DNA from: Myxococcota bacterium
GTDB taxonomy: Bacteria; Myxococcota; UBA727; JAHDBA01
Assembly (NCBI GenBank): GCA_020630615.1
Contig: JAHDBA010000024.1
Span: forward strand, 1 to 40,253
Reading direction: 5' to 3'
DNA: 40,253 bases
Shown in pieces: positions 1 through 7,909 of the stretch; position 1 is the first letter of the stretch; each line of letters starts with the position of its first letter. The position numbers were made by a program, and so were the translations under genes. A model generated the notes under the pieces. The model saw only the letters and a list, made by a program, of their open reading frames with translations, did not search any database and was not told where the DNA came from.

Positions 1-1
1 C

Positions 2-991
2 GCCGCGCGTCCAACACGGAAAGCTCGACAGCCCACGGGGCCCCGTGGTGCGCGCACGGAAGGACGGGGCCAACAGAGGCAACACTCAAAGCCTCATTCC
101 AAAGGGCATTCGAACGGGCGTTCGAACGGGCGTTCGCAGGGCAACTCGAGGGGTGATATAAGAAGCGCTTCGCAACGACATCATGGCGAACATAATGAGA
201 AACCTTTAGCGAAAGTAAAGACAGCTCGTCAAAGTTTCAAGGTTGACCGAGCGCGCGGCAAAAACATCATGATTTGTGGCTGGCATGCATGTGAGAACGC
301 AATTCGCTATGAGAGTGAGCGCTGTGAACGTATTTTTGTGACGGGTCGTCGCCTCAAGGCTGTGCAAGAACTATTGGGTGAAAGTGGGTGTGCAGCAAGG
401 TTGGAGACCCGTAGTATTGAACAGATTGAGAACTTGGTTTCGAACGAAGGGCAAATTGCACATCAGGGTATTGTCGTGGAGATTTCTCCTGAGGGCGCTT
501 CATGGGAGGACGCCTTTGCCGGCTTTCAAGACAAAGCCAAGTGGACCGTTTTAGTTTGTGATGGTGTAGAAGATCCGGGAAATCTTGGCGCGATTGTACG
601 TTCCGCTTTTGGTTTTGGTGTGAACTGCGTTGTGGTCCCTGAACGATCATCGGCCTTCAAGAGTGCAGGAAGCTACAAGAGGGCAGCGGGCGCGATGTCT
701 CGCGTTGAACTTGTGAAAGTTGCGAATATTAAACGTGTTTTAGATGTGATGAAAGAGAATGGGGCTTGGGTTTATGGTCTCGAAGCAGACGGCGACATCC
801 CCTTGAAAAGTTGTAACTTTTCAGCGCGTTGTGCGATTGTTATGGGCGGAGAGAATCGAGCCTTGCGACGATTAACACGTGAATCTTGCGATCAAGTGCT
901 TCATTTAGAAATGCCCTCTGATGATTTTAGTCTCAATGTTGCGCAGTGTGCTTCGATAGCTCTTTACGCTCGCTCCGTAAAAAGTCCTTAG
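2..991 (+). CDS. rlmB: 23S rRNA 2'-O-methyltransferase, RlmB/TrmH (SpoU) family, 5' end outside window
   Basis: The reading frame is open from base 2, so the gene starts outside the window; the first internal ATG is at 269. From that ATG the catalytic half carries the three SpoU/TrmH motifs: DGVEDPGNLGAIVRSA (motif 1), IVMGGENRALRRLTRE (motif 2) and SLNVAQCASIALYA (motif 3). These form the trefoil-knot SAM site. Family enzymes methylate a ribose 2'-OH in rRNA; RlmB acts on G2251 of 23S rRNA. The segment before base 269 encodes a basic, low-complexity stretch rich in Arg, Gly, Ser and His. It contains a short tandem repeat and runs straight into the substrate-binding domain (ICGWHACENAI), so I take it as a real N-terminal extension. 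Assignment to RlmB over other SpoU enzymes is likely, not proven. Confidence 0.88.
   Translation, partial: AARPTRKARQPTGPRGARTEGRGQQRQHSKPHSKGHSNGRSNGRSQGNSRGDIRSASQRHHGEHNEKPLAKVKTARQSFKVDRARGKNIMICGWHACENAIRYESERCERIFVTGRRLKAVQELLGESGCAARLETRSIEQIENLVSNEGQIAHQGIVVEISPEGASWEDAFAGFQDKAKWTVLVCDGVEDPGNLGAIVRSAFGFGVNCVVVPERSSAFKSAGSYKRAAGAMSRVELVKVANIKRVLDVMKENGAWVYGLEADGDIPLKSCNFSARCAIVMGGENRALRRLTRESCDQVLHLEMPSDDFSLNVAQCASIALYARSVKSP
107..142 (+). repeat. Three tandem 12-bp units inside the rlmB extension
   Basis: Units at 107-118, 119-130 and 131-142 follow the pattern (C)(A/G)TTCGAACGGG, the third being diverged (CGTTCGCAGGGC). In frame they encode HSNG, RSNG, RSQG. This is an in-frame microsatellite-like expansion in a basic, disordered segment. 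Confidence 0.7.
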
Positions 992-1045
992 GGCGGGTTG
1001 ATTTGTCAAACTGAAGACGTTAACCCGCTGATCTGGAGTTGAATC

Positions 1046-1192
1046 ATGTCAAAAACTAGCGTTACAAAAACCAGACGTGCGAACAAGCTAAAGAAAGCTG
1101 GCCGCGCAAGAAAGAACAAACTTGAGCAGATCGGTACCACGCGAAGTTGGAAAGAGCTCTTTGAGGAAGAGCATCCTAACGCCAGCAAGTAG
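1046..1192 (+). CDS. Small basic protein, 48 aa, unknown function
   Basis: ATG at 1046 is preceded by GGAG at 1034-1037, a normal ribosome-binding site distance, and the frame ends at TAG 1190-1192. The product is strongly basic in its first half (TKTRRANKLKKAGRARKNKL) and then has GTT and WKELFEEE. A very basic 40-50 residue protein with an R-K-N-K...G-T-T...L-F pattern recalls small nucleic-acid- or ribosome-associated proteins in deltaproteobacteria, but I cannot name a family. It lies 54 bp after the rRNA methyltransferase gene on the same strand, and a terminator-like hairpin follows at 1270. That placement fits co-transcription and an RNA-related role (inference). Confidence 0.65.
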   Translation: MSKTSVTKTRRANKLKKAGRARKNKLEQIGTTRSWKELFEEEHPNASK

Positions 1193-1269
1193 TTTTTCTC
1201 AAGACCATAAACCACCACTCAACGGTCAAAGTTAGGCCTGTAAATCTTTAGAGACTAATCTGTTATGAT

Positions 1270-1300
1270 AACACTCCTGCTCTCGGGGTGTTTTGTTTTG
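1270..1300 (+). terminator. Intrinsic terminator after rlmB and the small basic gene
   Basis: The stem AACACTCC (1270-1277) pairs with GGGGTGTT (1285-1292), with one G-T pair and a 7-nt loop, and is followed by TTGTTTTG. Its position downstream of two plus-strand genes fits. Confidence 0.6.
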
Positions 1301-1695
1301 TGGCGAATTTGAGTAGTTTTTTGCAAGGTATTGTATCTCTGTGAAGTTTAATTGCTTCAATGAGTAAGACGCACATGCTTCATCTCACTGCTTCGAAAGT
1401 TTTACGGAAATAAATATGCTCGCTGAACTTCGATTTTTTAGAACCCGCGCTACGTCTCGTTGGCTCTCACGACCTTACCAGAAAATATTATTGCTTTGTG
1501 ATACCCTACAGACGCGTCGCCACCATTAATTAGTAATATCAAAGCGTAAGGGTTGGGTTCATATACCCGAAACCTTGCGTTAAATAAACCTCCTGTCATC
1601 GCCGGAGCAACTTTCAGTCTTTCATCTCGAAACCATGCCTAAACACTAAACACTTCTCCCATCTCTTCATCGGCTATTCCAAATCCCAGTTCGGC
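1301..1695. other. Gene-poor AT-rich stretch
   Basis: About 395 bp without a supported gene. Besides the dead gene tail at 1366-1424 I see only short open frames without start signals. The composition is more AT-rich than the flanking housekeeping genes, and the stretch continues into the SH3-like gene, so 1300-2600 reads as an acquired or decaying island. Confidence 0.5.
1366..1424 (-). pseudogene. Remnant 3' end of the four-Cys small-protein gene
   Basis: Bases 1366-1423 match 2378-2435 with 6 mismatches in 58 (by eye), in the same orientation. On the minus strand this piece reads SEHIYFRKTFEAVR followed by TGA at 1380-1382. The intact gene at 2392-2613 ends GERIYFCKTFEAAS and stop. The frame is closed by a stop soon upstream and no start exists, so this is a dead copy of the gene's tail. 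One of the Cys residues is Arg here. The intact gene and this remnant flank the SH3-like gene. Confidence 0.75.
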
Positions 1696-2247
1696 TTAAT
1701 GTGCTGTTGCAACTCTTCGGCTTGTGATTATTTCGATCTTAAAATTATCACTTTGATAGTAATGGCTTCCCGCCGAACTACTTTTTACGGGAGGAAGCTC
1801 TGGGTAGTCATAACCATTGAAGAAATAATGAGTGTTCTTCTGTGAGATAATCTTCTCGAATCCGCAACCAGTATCATAGATTTGGGGGCCATGTTCCGTG
1901 TCCCCGGGGCTTTCTTTGTACCCCCACATTCTAGAAGACCTTGTTCCTCCGATTCTTGTGAGACGACTCTTGTGAATATAGCCTTTAATCGCCCCTTTTT
2001 TTACAGCAACCCAAGGCTCCGGTGTACCTTCCGGAGTGGTCCATCTATCAACATAAACCCAATCACCACTTTCTGTGATTCCGACAATCTTACTATTACC
2101 CTTTGACAACATACGAATATTGGTCTGGCCATCAACATCGGTGACAACTCCAAGATCTGAATATTTCTGTACTTTCTTAATCTGGCATTGTTCAGACGCT
2201 GCAAACCCATTCCTAACCGTAAAAATAAAAGCTAATATAAGAGACAT
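1696..2247 (-). CDS. Secreted protein with SH3-like domain
   Basis: 183 aa. The N-terminus (MSLILAFIFTVRNGFA) is a short signal peptide with AxA-like cleavage at residue 16-17. Residues about 35-98 fit a bacterial SH3 (SH3b) pattern: GVVTDVDGQTNIRMLSKG, then WVYVDRW, and ending GYIHKSRL, the usual last strand. The C-terminal part, with HYFFNGYDYPELPP, is not recognised. SH3b domains usually bind cell-wall or protein ligands in the envelope; the precise role here is unknown. No clear ribosome-binding site precedes the ATG. The gene is alone on its strand, between two direct repeats, in an AT-rich patch, suggesting acquisition. Confidence 0.65.
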   Translation of the reverse strand: MSLILAFIFTVRNGFAASEQCQIKKVQKYSDLGVVTDVDGQTNIRMLSKGNSKIVGITESGDWVYVDRWTTPEGTPEPWVAVKKGAIKGYIHKSRLTRIGGTRSSRMWGYKESPGDTEHGPQIYDTGCGFEKIISQKNTHYFFNGYDYPELPPVKSSSAGSHYYQSDNFKIEIITSRRVATAH

Positions 2248-2391
2248 TTAAAAGACATGGCGATGTTTTGCATAAGGCAGGTTAGACCAAGGCACACTGC
2301 TCTGGAAAAGGTATGAGAAGTTTTATTCGGCTTAGGGTTCTCTGCTACACACGAAATATCCCAATGCTTTCATTGGCAAGACGCACATGCG

Positions 2392-2613
2392 TCAGCTCGC
2401 TGCTTCGAAAGTTTTACAGAAATAGATACGCTCGCCGTATTCCAAATCAATGTTTGGGTCTTTATCGTGGGGCGCAGTTGGATAAAGCATAGCGCATAGA
2501 GGACTTTCGGGGGTTTTCGGTGCGTTCTCAAAATGCACACAGTCCCTGCACGTAAACTCGAGCTTATATTTGTTAACCTCTTGCTCGAGTTGTTCTGACC
2601 AAAAAACATGCAT
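2392..2613 (-). CDS. Small four-cysteine protein, possible metal-binding
   Basis: 73 aa. Cysteines at 22, 25, 40 and 66 form the pattern CRDC-x14-C-x25-C, with HF after the second Cys and PTAPH after the third. This looks like a compact zinc- or iron-binding module; small proteins with such spacing are common unannotated genes in Myxococcota-like genomes (recollection, not checked). The gene is divergent from rsmE with only 17 bp between start codons, so they share a regulatory region. A second, dead copy of its 3' end lies at 1366-1424. I chose this frame over an overlapping longer one because of the ordered Cys pairs and the conserved tail. Confidence 0.55.
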   Translation of the reverse strand: MHVFWSEQLEQEVNKYKLEFTCRDCVHFENAPKTPESPLCAMLYPTAPHDKDPNIDLEYGERIYFCKTFEAAS

Positions 2614-2630
2614 CCTGTTATCGTAGACTT

Positions 2631-3389
2631 ATGGCTCACAAAGATCAATCGTCACAGTGTTATCCGCGAACTTTCCTGCAGCCAGACGAGTGGGCACAAC
2701 TGACAGACCAGGGTGTCTTAGCAAAAGAAGCTGCCCACTACTTTCACCGTGTCTTACGTCTTAAAGCAGGTGCGAGGGCGCAACTCTTTTCGAGCGATGG
2801 TCGTAGTGTCGAAGTGATTCTCGGTGAAGCCAAAAAGAAGCATGAAGTTGAGATTGTTCGCGAAATAAATGCCCCTGAGTCGTCGTTGCGAGAATTGACG
2901 TTAATTCAAGGTGCGCCGAAAGCATCAAAGTGTGATCACATTGTTCGCCGTGCGACAGAAGCAGGAGTCAGTCGTATCTGCTTTTTCCGTGCAGAGCGGT
3001 CGCAGGAAAAACTTGATAAAGTTGAGAGAAATCATGCGCGCATGATGTCGGTTGCAGTCGATGCCGCCAGGCAAAGCTTACGTGCAACACTTCCCGACAT
3101 TATCTATGTGCCGACGCCACTCAATATCGAGCATGCAGATATCAATCTCTGTGCCCATCTGATTGAAGGGGAGCCACCCGCGCGAGTTAAAGACCTGCTG
3201 TCGCCTGATAATTCGCTCCAAAGCATTGCCCTTTGGGTAGGGCCTGAAGGCGGTTGGAGCGATGGCGAGATAGATCAAATTCAAAAAATCGGAGGGCATT
3301 GCATTTCGTTGGGGCCTTTTGTCTTTCGTTCAGAGTTTGCTGGGCCTGTTGGTGTGGCGATCATAAGAGCGGCAGAGCTCGGCCTTTAA
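2631..3389 (+). CDS. rsmE: 16S rRNA (uracil-1498-N3)-methyltransferase
   Basis: 252 aa, normal for RsmE. The N-terminal PUA-like part shows HYFHRVLRLKAGARAQLF. The SPOUT domain has GAPKASKCDHIVRRATEAGV, then WVGPEGGWSDGEI and SLGPFVFRSEFAGPVGVAII. In most RsmE the last motif reads LGxRILRxETA; here it is FVFRSEFA, a mild divergence. The enzyme makes m3U1498 in 16S rRNA. No strong Shine-Dalgarno precedes the ATG at 2631; the frame is open upstream but has no better start. With rlmB nearby, this corner of the genome is dedicated to rRNA modification. Confidence 0.92.
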   Translation: MAHKDQSSQCYPRTFLQPDEWAQLTDQGVLAKEAAHYFHRVLRLKAGARAQLFSSDGRSVEVILGEAKKKHEVEIVREINAPESSLRELTLIQGAPKASKCDHIVRRATEAGVSRICFFRAERSQEKLDKVERNHARMMSVAVDAARQSLRATLPDIIYVPTPLNIEHADINLCAHLIEGEPPARVKDLLSPDNSLQSIALWVGPEGGWSDGEIDQIQKIGGHCISLGPFVFRSEFAGPVGVAIIRAAELGL

Positions 3390-3531
3390 TAAAATATCTT
3401 CCGTGCATAGGCGGGATTTTTCTGTTCCGTGCGCGTGGGCTGAAGATGTGTTAGGAAAACTAAGTCGCCGGGCACATAACATCAGGGTGAGTTATTGGAC
3501 CGGAAATGAATACTGATGCGACGGAGTGATA

Positions 3532-4455
3532 ATGGAAACGAGAAAACGGTGCCCAATGTGCTACGCAGAGTTCGACACGACGACGGGCCCATGCCCAATG
3601 TGTGGGCACGATGGACGACAAGGTGCAGCCAACCGGGGCACGCACTCTTCATCGTTAATACAGAATAAAGCGAGCTTGAGGTACGGGACAACAAATGAAG
3701 AGTTTGATCTTAGCGAAGACCCATCAGCGTACGAAACCCAAGATACCCTAATCCAAGAACCTCAATGGCTTACGCGGGCGGTAGCGAACCCGAGCAATGT
3801 CGGCGCGGCCACAGCCGCACAGGCGCCTTCATCTCTCATCAAAACGAAGGAACAATCTTCTAAGGAGAAGAATGGTCATGCGCACCCTGCGAGAAGGGAC
3901 GCGTTTACAGAAGAGGAAGTGACCGCAAAGGTTGTGCGAAACACGAGCCTTCGCAAAAAGCTTGCGCGCGAGGGAAAGAAACCAAGATTCGCTGAGAAAT
4001 CAATATCGAGTCAGCAGCAAACTAAAAATGAAACGTCTAGCGAGTTGGCGACTGCAGAAGGGAGCGTGGAGTCCGGAAAAACTTTTGACAAACACACTAT
4101 CCTAAAGCGCCGTTTGTCACATCTGGCTGATTGTTTGCTCTTCGTCATTTTACTGGGTTGTGCCATCGCATGGTTTGAGGCGCCGATGAAGGGTTGGCTG
4201 CGAGTCTGGCTGAGTGCCGGTATCGTGACTCTTGGGATACAACTCTGCTGCGTTGCATTGACAGGTTGTCGACTTGGTCCATTGTTGCTGGGAATGCGTT
4301 CGTGGGTGCGCAATACAATTGCACGCCCCCAATATTTCGTTGCAACCCTACTTGAAGTTCCACTGACGGCGCTTTGGGGAATATCACCTCTCTTTGGTGT
4401 GTGGGTTTCGGACCGGGGGCGCAGTGTTGTCGATGTCCTTTTCCGAAATGCTTAA
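3532..4455 (+). CDS. Zinc-ribbon/RDD-like membrane protein
   Basis: 307 aa from ATG 3532, chosen because GGAG at 3523-3526 sits 5 nt before it; the in-frame GTG at 3526 would overlap the site. Residues 7-10 and 21-24 are CPMC and CPMC, a rubredoxin-like zinc ribbon. A long polar, low-complexity linker follows (about 30-185). The C-terminal 110 residues have three hydrophobic segments (ADCLLFVILLGCAIAWF; WLSAGIVTLGIQLCC; FVATLLEVPLTALWGI) and an RDD-like layout: a leading Arg, GxxLG-like GCRLGPLLLGMRSW, and a final GRSVVDVL. RDD proteins are membrane proteins with diverse or unknown transport roles. It is probably the first gene of a three- or four-gene run ending at 7192. Confidence 0.6.
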   Translation: METRKRCPMCYAEFDTTTGPCPMCGHDGRQGAANRGTHSSSLIQNKASLRYGTTNEEFDLSEDPSAYETQDTLIQEPQWLTRAVANPSNVGAATAAQAPSSLIKTKEQSSKEKNGHAHPARRDAFTEEEVTAKVVRNTSLRKKLAREGKKPRFAEKSISSQQQTKNETSSELATAEGSVESGKTFDKHTILKRRLSHLADCLLFVILLGCAIAWFEAPMKGWLRVWLSAGIVTLGIQLCCVALTGCRLGPLLLGMRSWVRNTIARPQYFVATLLEVPLTALWGISPLFGVWVSDRGRSVVDVLFRNA

Positions 4456-4537
4456 TCGCGACACTATTATTTTGAGGCCTTGACCTTGTTTCTTCTTTAA
4501 CACTGATGCTTGGCGAAGACCGCTCTAAGAATACGCA

Positions 4538-6259
4538 ATGAAAAGGAAGGCTGTGAACGAGCATTCAGCACTGGTCCCACCGAACCTGGTAGGGCGAATT
4601 GAGATTGTTAGGGTGTTTGACCACCACCTAGTGTACTCTTCTTCGCAAGCTTTGAATGAGCATCAGCTTGAGGAACTGGAAACCTTTTCCTCTCGTGCAG
4701 CGCACCGAGTGTCGAAGGAGGATAAGCGAAAGCAAGAAGGCCATAGTTCAGACACGCCAGCGCAGAGACAATGCATTCTCGGCTGGGCAGAACGCTGTCA
4801 TGGTCTGGCGGGTGGTAACGAAGAACTGAGACGCACGCTTTTATCTCGGGATCTCGAAGTCTTGATTGCTGCACGGCAGCGGAATGAGGGGCAGGAAACT
4901 CCCAAGTTTTCATGGTCTTGCCTTCAGCGCAAAAGCACTCTTGACCGCCCGTATCTCGAAGAGTGTATCGATGAACTGTCTTCACTCGTTTTCGAATTTG
5001 CCGATCATCCGCTTAGGAAACTGAAAGCGAAACCAGTGTCAGAAGAGCCCGTTGTTCAGGGGCGTATCAACACAGATACGCATCGGCTGATTCTCTCGCG
5101 AGAGTCACCTCTGGGCAGGACAGAGCTTCTAGAGCTCAATGTTGATGCTCAGGACTCCAGTGCTCTTTTGGTTGCGCTGCAAAGTCTTTTGATTCGGATC
5201 TTGCGATGGCTTCAAGGCTTAAGCACAAGCTTGCGACCTTCGTCCCAAGACAACACACAGGCTGCGTCCTCTACGAGGGTTGAACCATTGGCTCGAGAGC
5301 TTGAGCTAAGTCCACTCACTTGGAAAAGAATCCCCCTCTCGTATCTTGCTGCATTGAATGAAAAGGGTGAGTCTTTGCTCCATTACTTCCTACCACGGGA
5401 AATCCTTATACTGGGAATGCTTGATGCTGCGGAAAAGGTGATAACGCCACTCGGCAAAGAAAAGAAGCAACCTTTCGGTGTCGCCCTGAATTGGATCTTC
5501 CCTAGCTATCCAAATGTTGATGTATGGAGAAATGCGGCCGCGAGTTTTGGAGCTTCATTCTTTCGGGACCTTCTTGGAGAAATGCTTTTGAGACCCGACG
5601 AGAAAATCCGAATGCTGGCAATTGAGCAGTATTGTGACACTCGGCTCGCAGGTTCAGTCAATGATGTTGCCGGGACGATTCTAGATATCGCAAGCAAGCA
5701 AGGCTCCTCGAGTGATACACAATTCAACGTGTCAAATGCCTCGCTCGCTGCATTGAAACTTGTTGCGAGGCCCTATGTTTTTGGCGAGGCGCGAGAAGAC
5801 ATTTGCGCAAGTTTTAAGCGAAGGCATACGCTTAAGCGGCACGAAGTATCGCTCGAGAACCCCATCTTTGCGACCTTAATTGCCCTGCATGATCATGAAG
5901 CAACAGGGCGCTTGCTTGCGTTAACGAGTGTCGACGAAATTCAAAAGGTCCCATGGGTTTACGAAATGTTCCAGCGATTGACATTGTGTGACTGGGAAGA
6001 CGATATCGAAAAACTGCGAAATGCTTGGGTGCAGAGCCCGACACGAAAGCGAGATGTCTTATGTCTGGATGCATTGATGTGCGAGAACATGACCCTGCGT
6101 CGCTTCGCAATCGAGGAATTACGCGCAAGGCACCAGCTTGAGCTGGGCTACTACTTTTTTGCCGACTACGAGGAGCGTGCCGCAGGTCGTGCACGATGGG
6201 GCGATGCTCTTGAAGATCTTTCTCTTGAGGTGGAACTTCTCAAATCCGAAGAAGGTTAG
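4538..6259 (+). CDS. HEAT-like helical-repeat protein, unknown function
   Basis: 573 aa, not recognised as a family. There is no signal peptide or membrane segment. The second half is helical with HEAT-like stretches: LLRPDEKIRMLAIEQYC, NASLAALKLVARPYVFGEA, IFATLIALHDHEATGRLLAL, and DALMCENMTLRRFAIEELRA. Such repeats usually make protein-protein platforms. The N-terminal third (residues 1-220) is polar and unassigned. It sits 82 bp after the RDD-like gene and 4 bp before the methyltransferase gene, so the three are probably one transcript. The start at 4538 lacks a clear ribosome-binding site; an in-frame GTG at 4553 is too close to AAGGAAGG to be better. Confidence 0.6.
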   Translation: MKRKAVNEHSALVPPNLVGRIEIVRVFDHHLVYSSSQALNEHQLEELETFSSRAAHRVSKEDKRKQEGHSSDTPAQRQCILGWAERCHGLAGGNEELRRTLLSRDLEVLIAARQRNEGQETPKFSWSCLQRKSTLDRPYLEECIDELSSLVFEFADHPLRKLKAKPVSEEPVVQGRINTDTHRLILSRESPLGRTELLELNVDAQDSSALLVALQSLLIRILRWLQGLSTSLRPSSQDNTQAASSTRVEPLARELELSPLTWKRIPLSYLAALNEKGESLLHYFLPREILILGMLDAAEKVITPLGKEKKQPFGVALNWIFPSYPNVDVWRNAAASFGASFFRDLLGEMLLRPDEKIRMLAIEQYCDTRLAGSVNDVAGTILDIASKQGSSSDTQFNVSNASLAALKLVARPYVFGEAREDICASFKRRHTLKRHEVSLENPIFATLIALHDHEATGRLLALTSVDEIQKVPWVYEMFQRLTLCDWEDDIEKLRNAWVQSPTRKRDVLCLDALMCENMTLRRFAIEELRARHQLELGYYFFADYEERAAGRARWGDALEDLSLEVELLKSEEG

Positions 6260-6263
6260 GACA

Positions 6264-7118
6264 ATGCCTGAGCACACGAACGCAAAAGTTGAAAACTCTC
6301 ACGACCTTCGTGTCTCAAAACATGTTTTGAACGAAGTCCTCGAACGCTCTTCAAAGAAGGCCCTTCGCGCTACCGCAGAACCCACCAATGGCGGCGCGCT
6401 ACCGTTAGCATCATCCACGACTTGGGTGTATTCTTGTGATGACGAGGACTGGTTGATCGAGAAAACATTGGAAGGTGTTTTTTGCTCGCCTTATGCTTTT
6501 CAGGCGTGGCCAGCATCCGGTGCTTACTTAGAGGCCCTAAGTGAACTCTCTGGATCCGTGTGCGATGCTGGCAAGAGTCTTTGGGATATTGGTGCAGGAA
6601 TCGGCTCTATTGCTTTGCCCCTTGCGGGGGCAGGGTACAACGTCGTGGCTTTTGATCTGGATCCTTATGCGCTGGCCCTGTGTCAGAAGGCGGCTATCAC
6701 CCAGGGGCTGAAAATACGCACACAGGTGCATGACCTTTTGAGCAACATGAACTCAAAGATGAGCGCTGCAAGCATCACAACTCTCCAAGGAAGCGGGGAT
6801 AAAGAGCGAGACCCGGGTCACTTGCTTTTCTGCGATATGTTTTATGATGAGGTGCTCGCGGACGCTTGCGGGGAATTGGCTCGAGATGCCCTTGAAAAGG
6901 GGCTGGGCATCTCTTGGGCAAACCCGGGCCGAGTAGCATTCTCGGCTTTCATGCGTCCAATACTCAATTTTTTGCGTTATAAAGGTGGGGCGCATGGTTT
7001 TTATTTGATCGAAGATGACATAATCTATGAGGGCGTTAAGGTTTCTCTAGGATGGTTGACGAAAACGAAGAACTTATCGTTGCAAAGCGAGAGGAAAAAC
7101 GAAGTCGAGTTGTCGTAA
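6264..7118 (+). CDS. SAM-dependent protein methyltransferase, ETF-beta lysine methyltransferase (METTL20)-like
   Basis: 284 aa from ATG 6264, chosen because GAAGGTTAGG lies just upstream and the start falls 4 bp after the previous stop; a longer frame into that gene is unlikely. Motif I is LWDIGAGIGS (107-116), with acidic motif II AFDLDP (129-134). Before it is YAFQAWPASGAYLEAL, like the Trp-Pro-Gly entry loop of PrmA/METTL20 enzymes. After it is DMFYDEVLAD (191-200), closely like the (D/G)DMFYDE-LAD signature of METTL20, which trimethylates lysines of the electron-transfer flavoprotein beta subunit. The extra residues about 160-186 are an insertion. No ETF genes are in the window, so the substrate is unproven; another lysine or ribosomal target is possible. 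Confidence 0.7.
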   Translation: MPEHTNAKVENSHDLRVSKHVLNEVLERSSKKALRATAEPTNGGALPLASSTTWVYSCDDEDWLIEKTLEGVFCSPYAFQAWPASGAYLEALSELSGSVCDAGKSLWDIGAGIGSIALPLAGAGYNVVAFDLDPYALALCQKAAITQGLKIRTQVHDLLSNMNSKMSAASITTLQGSGDKERDPGHLLFCDMFYDEVLADACGELARDALEKGLGISWANPGRVAFSAFMRPILNFLRYKGGAHGFYLIEDDIIYEGVKVSLGWLTKTKNLSLQSERKNEVELS

Positions 7119-7192
7119 GGCACCTAATGGTCCTTTCGAGTATTCTCTTGGTCGGATTCGTTCTCTTGCTTTGGTGGGTTTATCCCTCTTAA
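7052..7192 (+). CDS. 46-residue single-pass membrane protein overlapping the methyltransferase gene
   Basis: ATG 7052 to TAA 7190-7192, in a different frame from the upstream gene, which it overlaps by 67 bp. Residues 1-23 are charged (MVDENEELIVAKREEKRSR...), followed by a clean transmembrane helix (MVLSSILLVGFVLLLWWVY) ending PS. AAGG at 7038-7041 and TAGG at 7048-7051 are possible ribosome-binding sites. The stop overlaps by 4 bp the stop codon of the convergent HEAT gene. The clear charge/hydrophobic partition argues for a real small protein; overlap with another gene keeps confidence moderate. Confidence 0.5.
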   Translation: MVDENEELIVAKREEKRSRVVVRHLMVLSSILLVGFVLLLWWVYPS

Positions 7193-7902
7193 CCGATACG
7201 GACGAGCTTTGAGTGCTCGACTTTAAAATCTTCCAGCACCGCGGGCGCGATTGGAGCATCGCTTTTCACCGGAAGACCCAGTTCTGAGATCGCTTGTGCG
7301 GCACGTCGAAGAACGCGCGGGGCATGAATGTCCTCGGTGATCATTGTTTGCAGCGCGTCGTAGCCTGACTCAATTGCTTGAGCTTGAATCACATCGATTG
7401 CTGTCGTTTGAACATCATCTGCGTGATCACGAACGTAGGGGACGACTTCTTGGCGAGCTTGTTGATCGTGCAGCTGACCGACTAGCGCAACAAGCTCTTG
7501 TTTTGCAAGTACGCTACGGTGGTCGTCCGGAGCACGTGAGCTCAACGCTTTTTGCATCAGTTGGGCATAATCGTCTGGACTGAGAATTTCCCGAAGGCAC
7601 GAAGCGACATGAACAATATTGTTCTCGTTCATTAAAAACTCTTCAAGGTAGGGTAGGACACCTTCACCCATGTCGATCAACTGCGCCTTTAACCAACGCT
7701 TCTCTTCTTCGTCCCAATTGGGACTTTGCACCACGACATTAAAGCGCTTGAGCACCCCTCGAAGTGACTCGGGTGTTCCCCAGTTAAGAAGACGCTGCAT
7801 TGCTTCCCTTCGAAATTCGGGTTTTGAATAACGTTCTTTTGCAACCCGAGTTTGTTTCTCTACCTTTTTTGGAGTTGGTTTGTCTTTGAATAATCCAAAC
7901 AT
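7189..7902 (-). CDS. HEAT-repeat protein
   Basis: 237 aa, soluble, no signal peptide. Helical repeats of the HEAT type are visible, for example EAMQRLLNWGTPESLRGVLK, EVVPYVRDHADDVQTTAIDV, and VLRRAAQAISELGLPVKSDA. The N-terminus MFGLFKDKPTPKK is a short basic tail. GAGG of TGAGGTTTCAATG lies 6 nt before the ATG and overlaps the stop of the preceding gene, only 7 bp away, so translation of the two is probably coupled. HEAT proteins of this size commonly act as adaptors; the partner here is probably the product of the upstream gene (inference). Confidence 0.75.
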   Translation of the reverse strand: MFGLFKDKPTPKKVEKQTRVAKERYSKPEFRREAMQRLLNWGTPESLRGVLKRFNVVVQSPNWDEEEKRWLKAQLIDMGEGVLPYLEEFLMNENNIVHVASCLREILSPDDYAQLMQKALSSRAPDDHRSVLAKQELVALVGQLHDQQARQEVVPYVRDHADDVQTTAIDVIQAQAIESGYDALQTMITEDIHAPRVLRRAAQAISELGLPVKSDAPIAPAVLEDFKVEHSKLVRIG

Positions 7903-7909
7903 TGAAACC

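Noticed and set aside
2370..2648. 92-residue minus-strand frame overlapping the four-Cys gene
   Set aside because: The alternative frame has the ordered Cys pattern and a second copy of its tail; this one has neither.
6138..6263. Start of the methyltransferase inside the HEAT-like gene
   Set aside because: The extra 42 residues are the shadow of the upstream gene; ATG 6264 has a ribosome-binding site and normal operon spacing.
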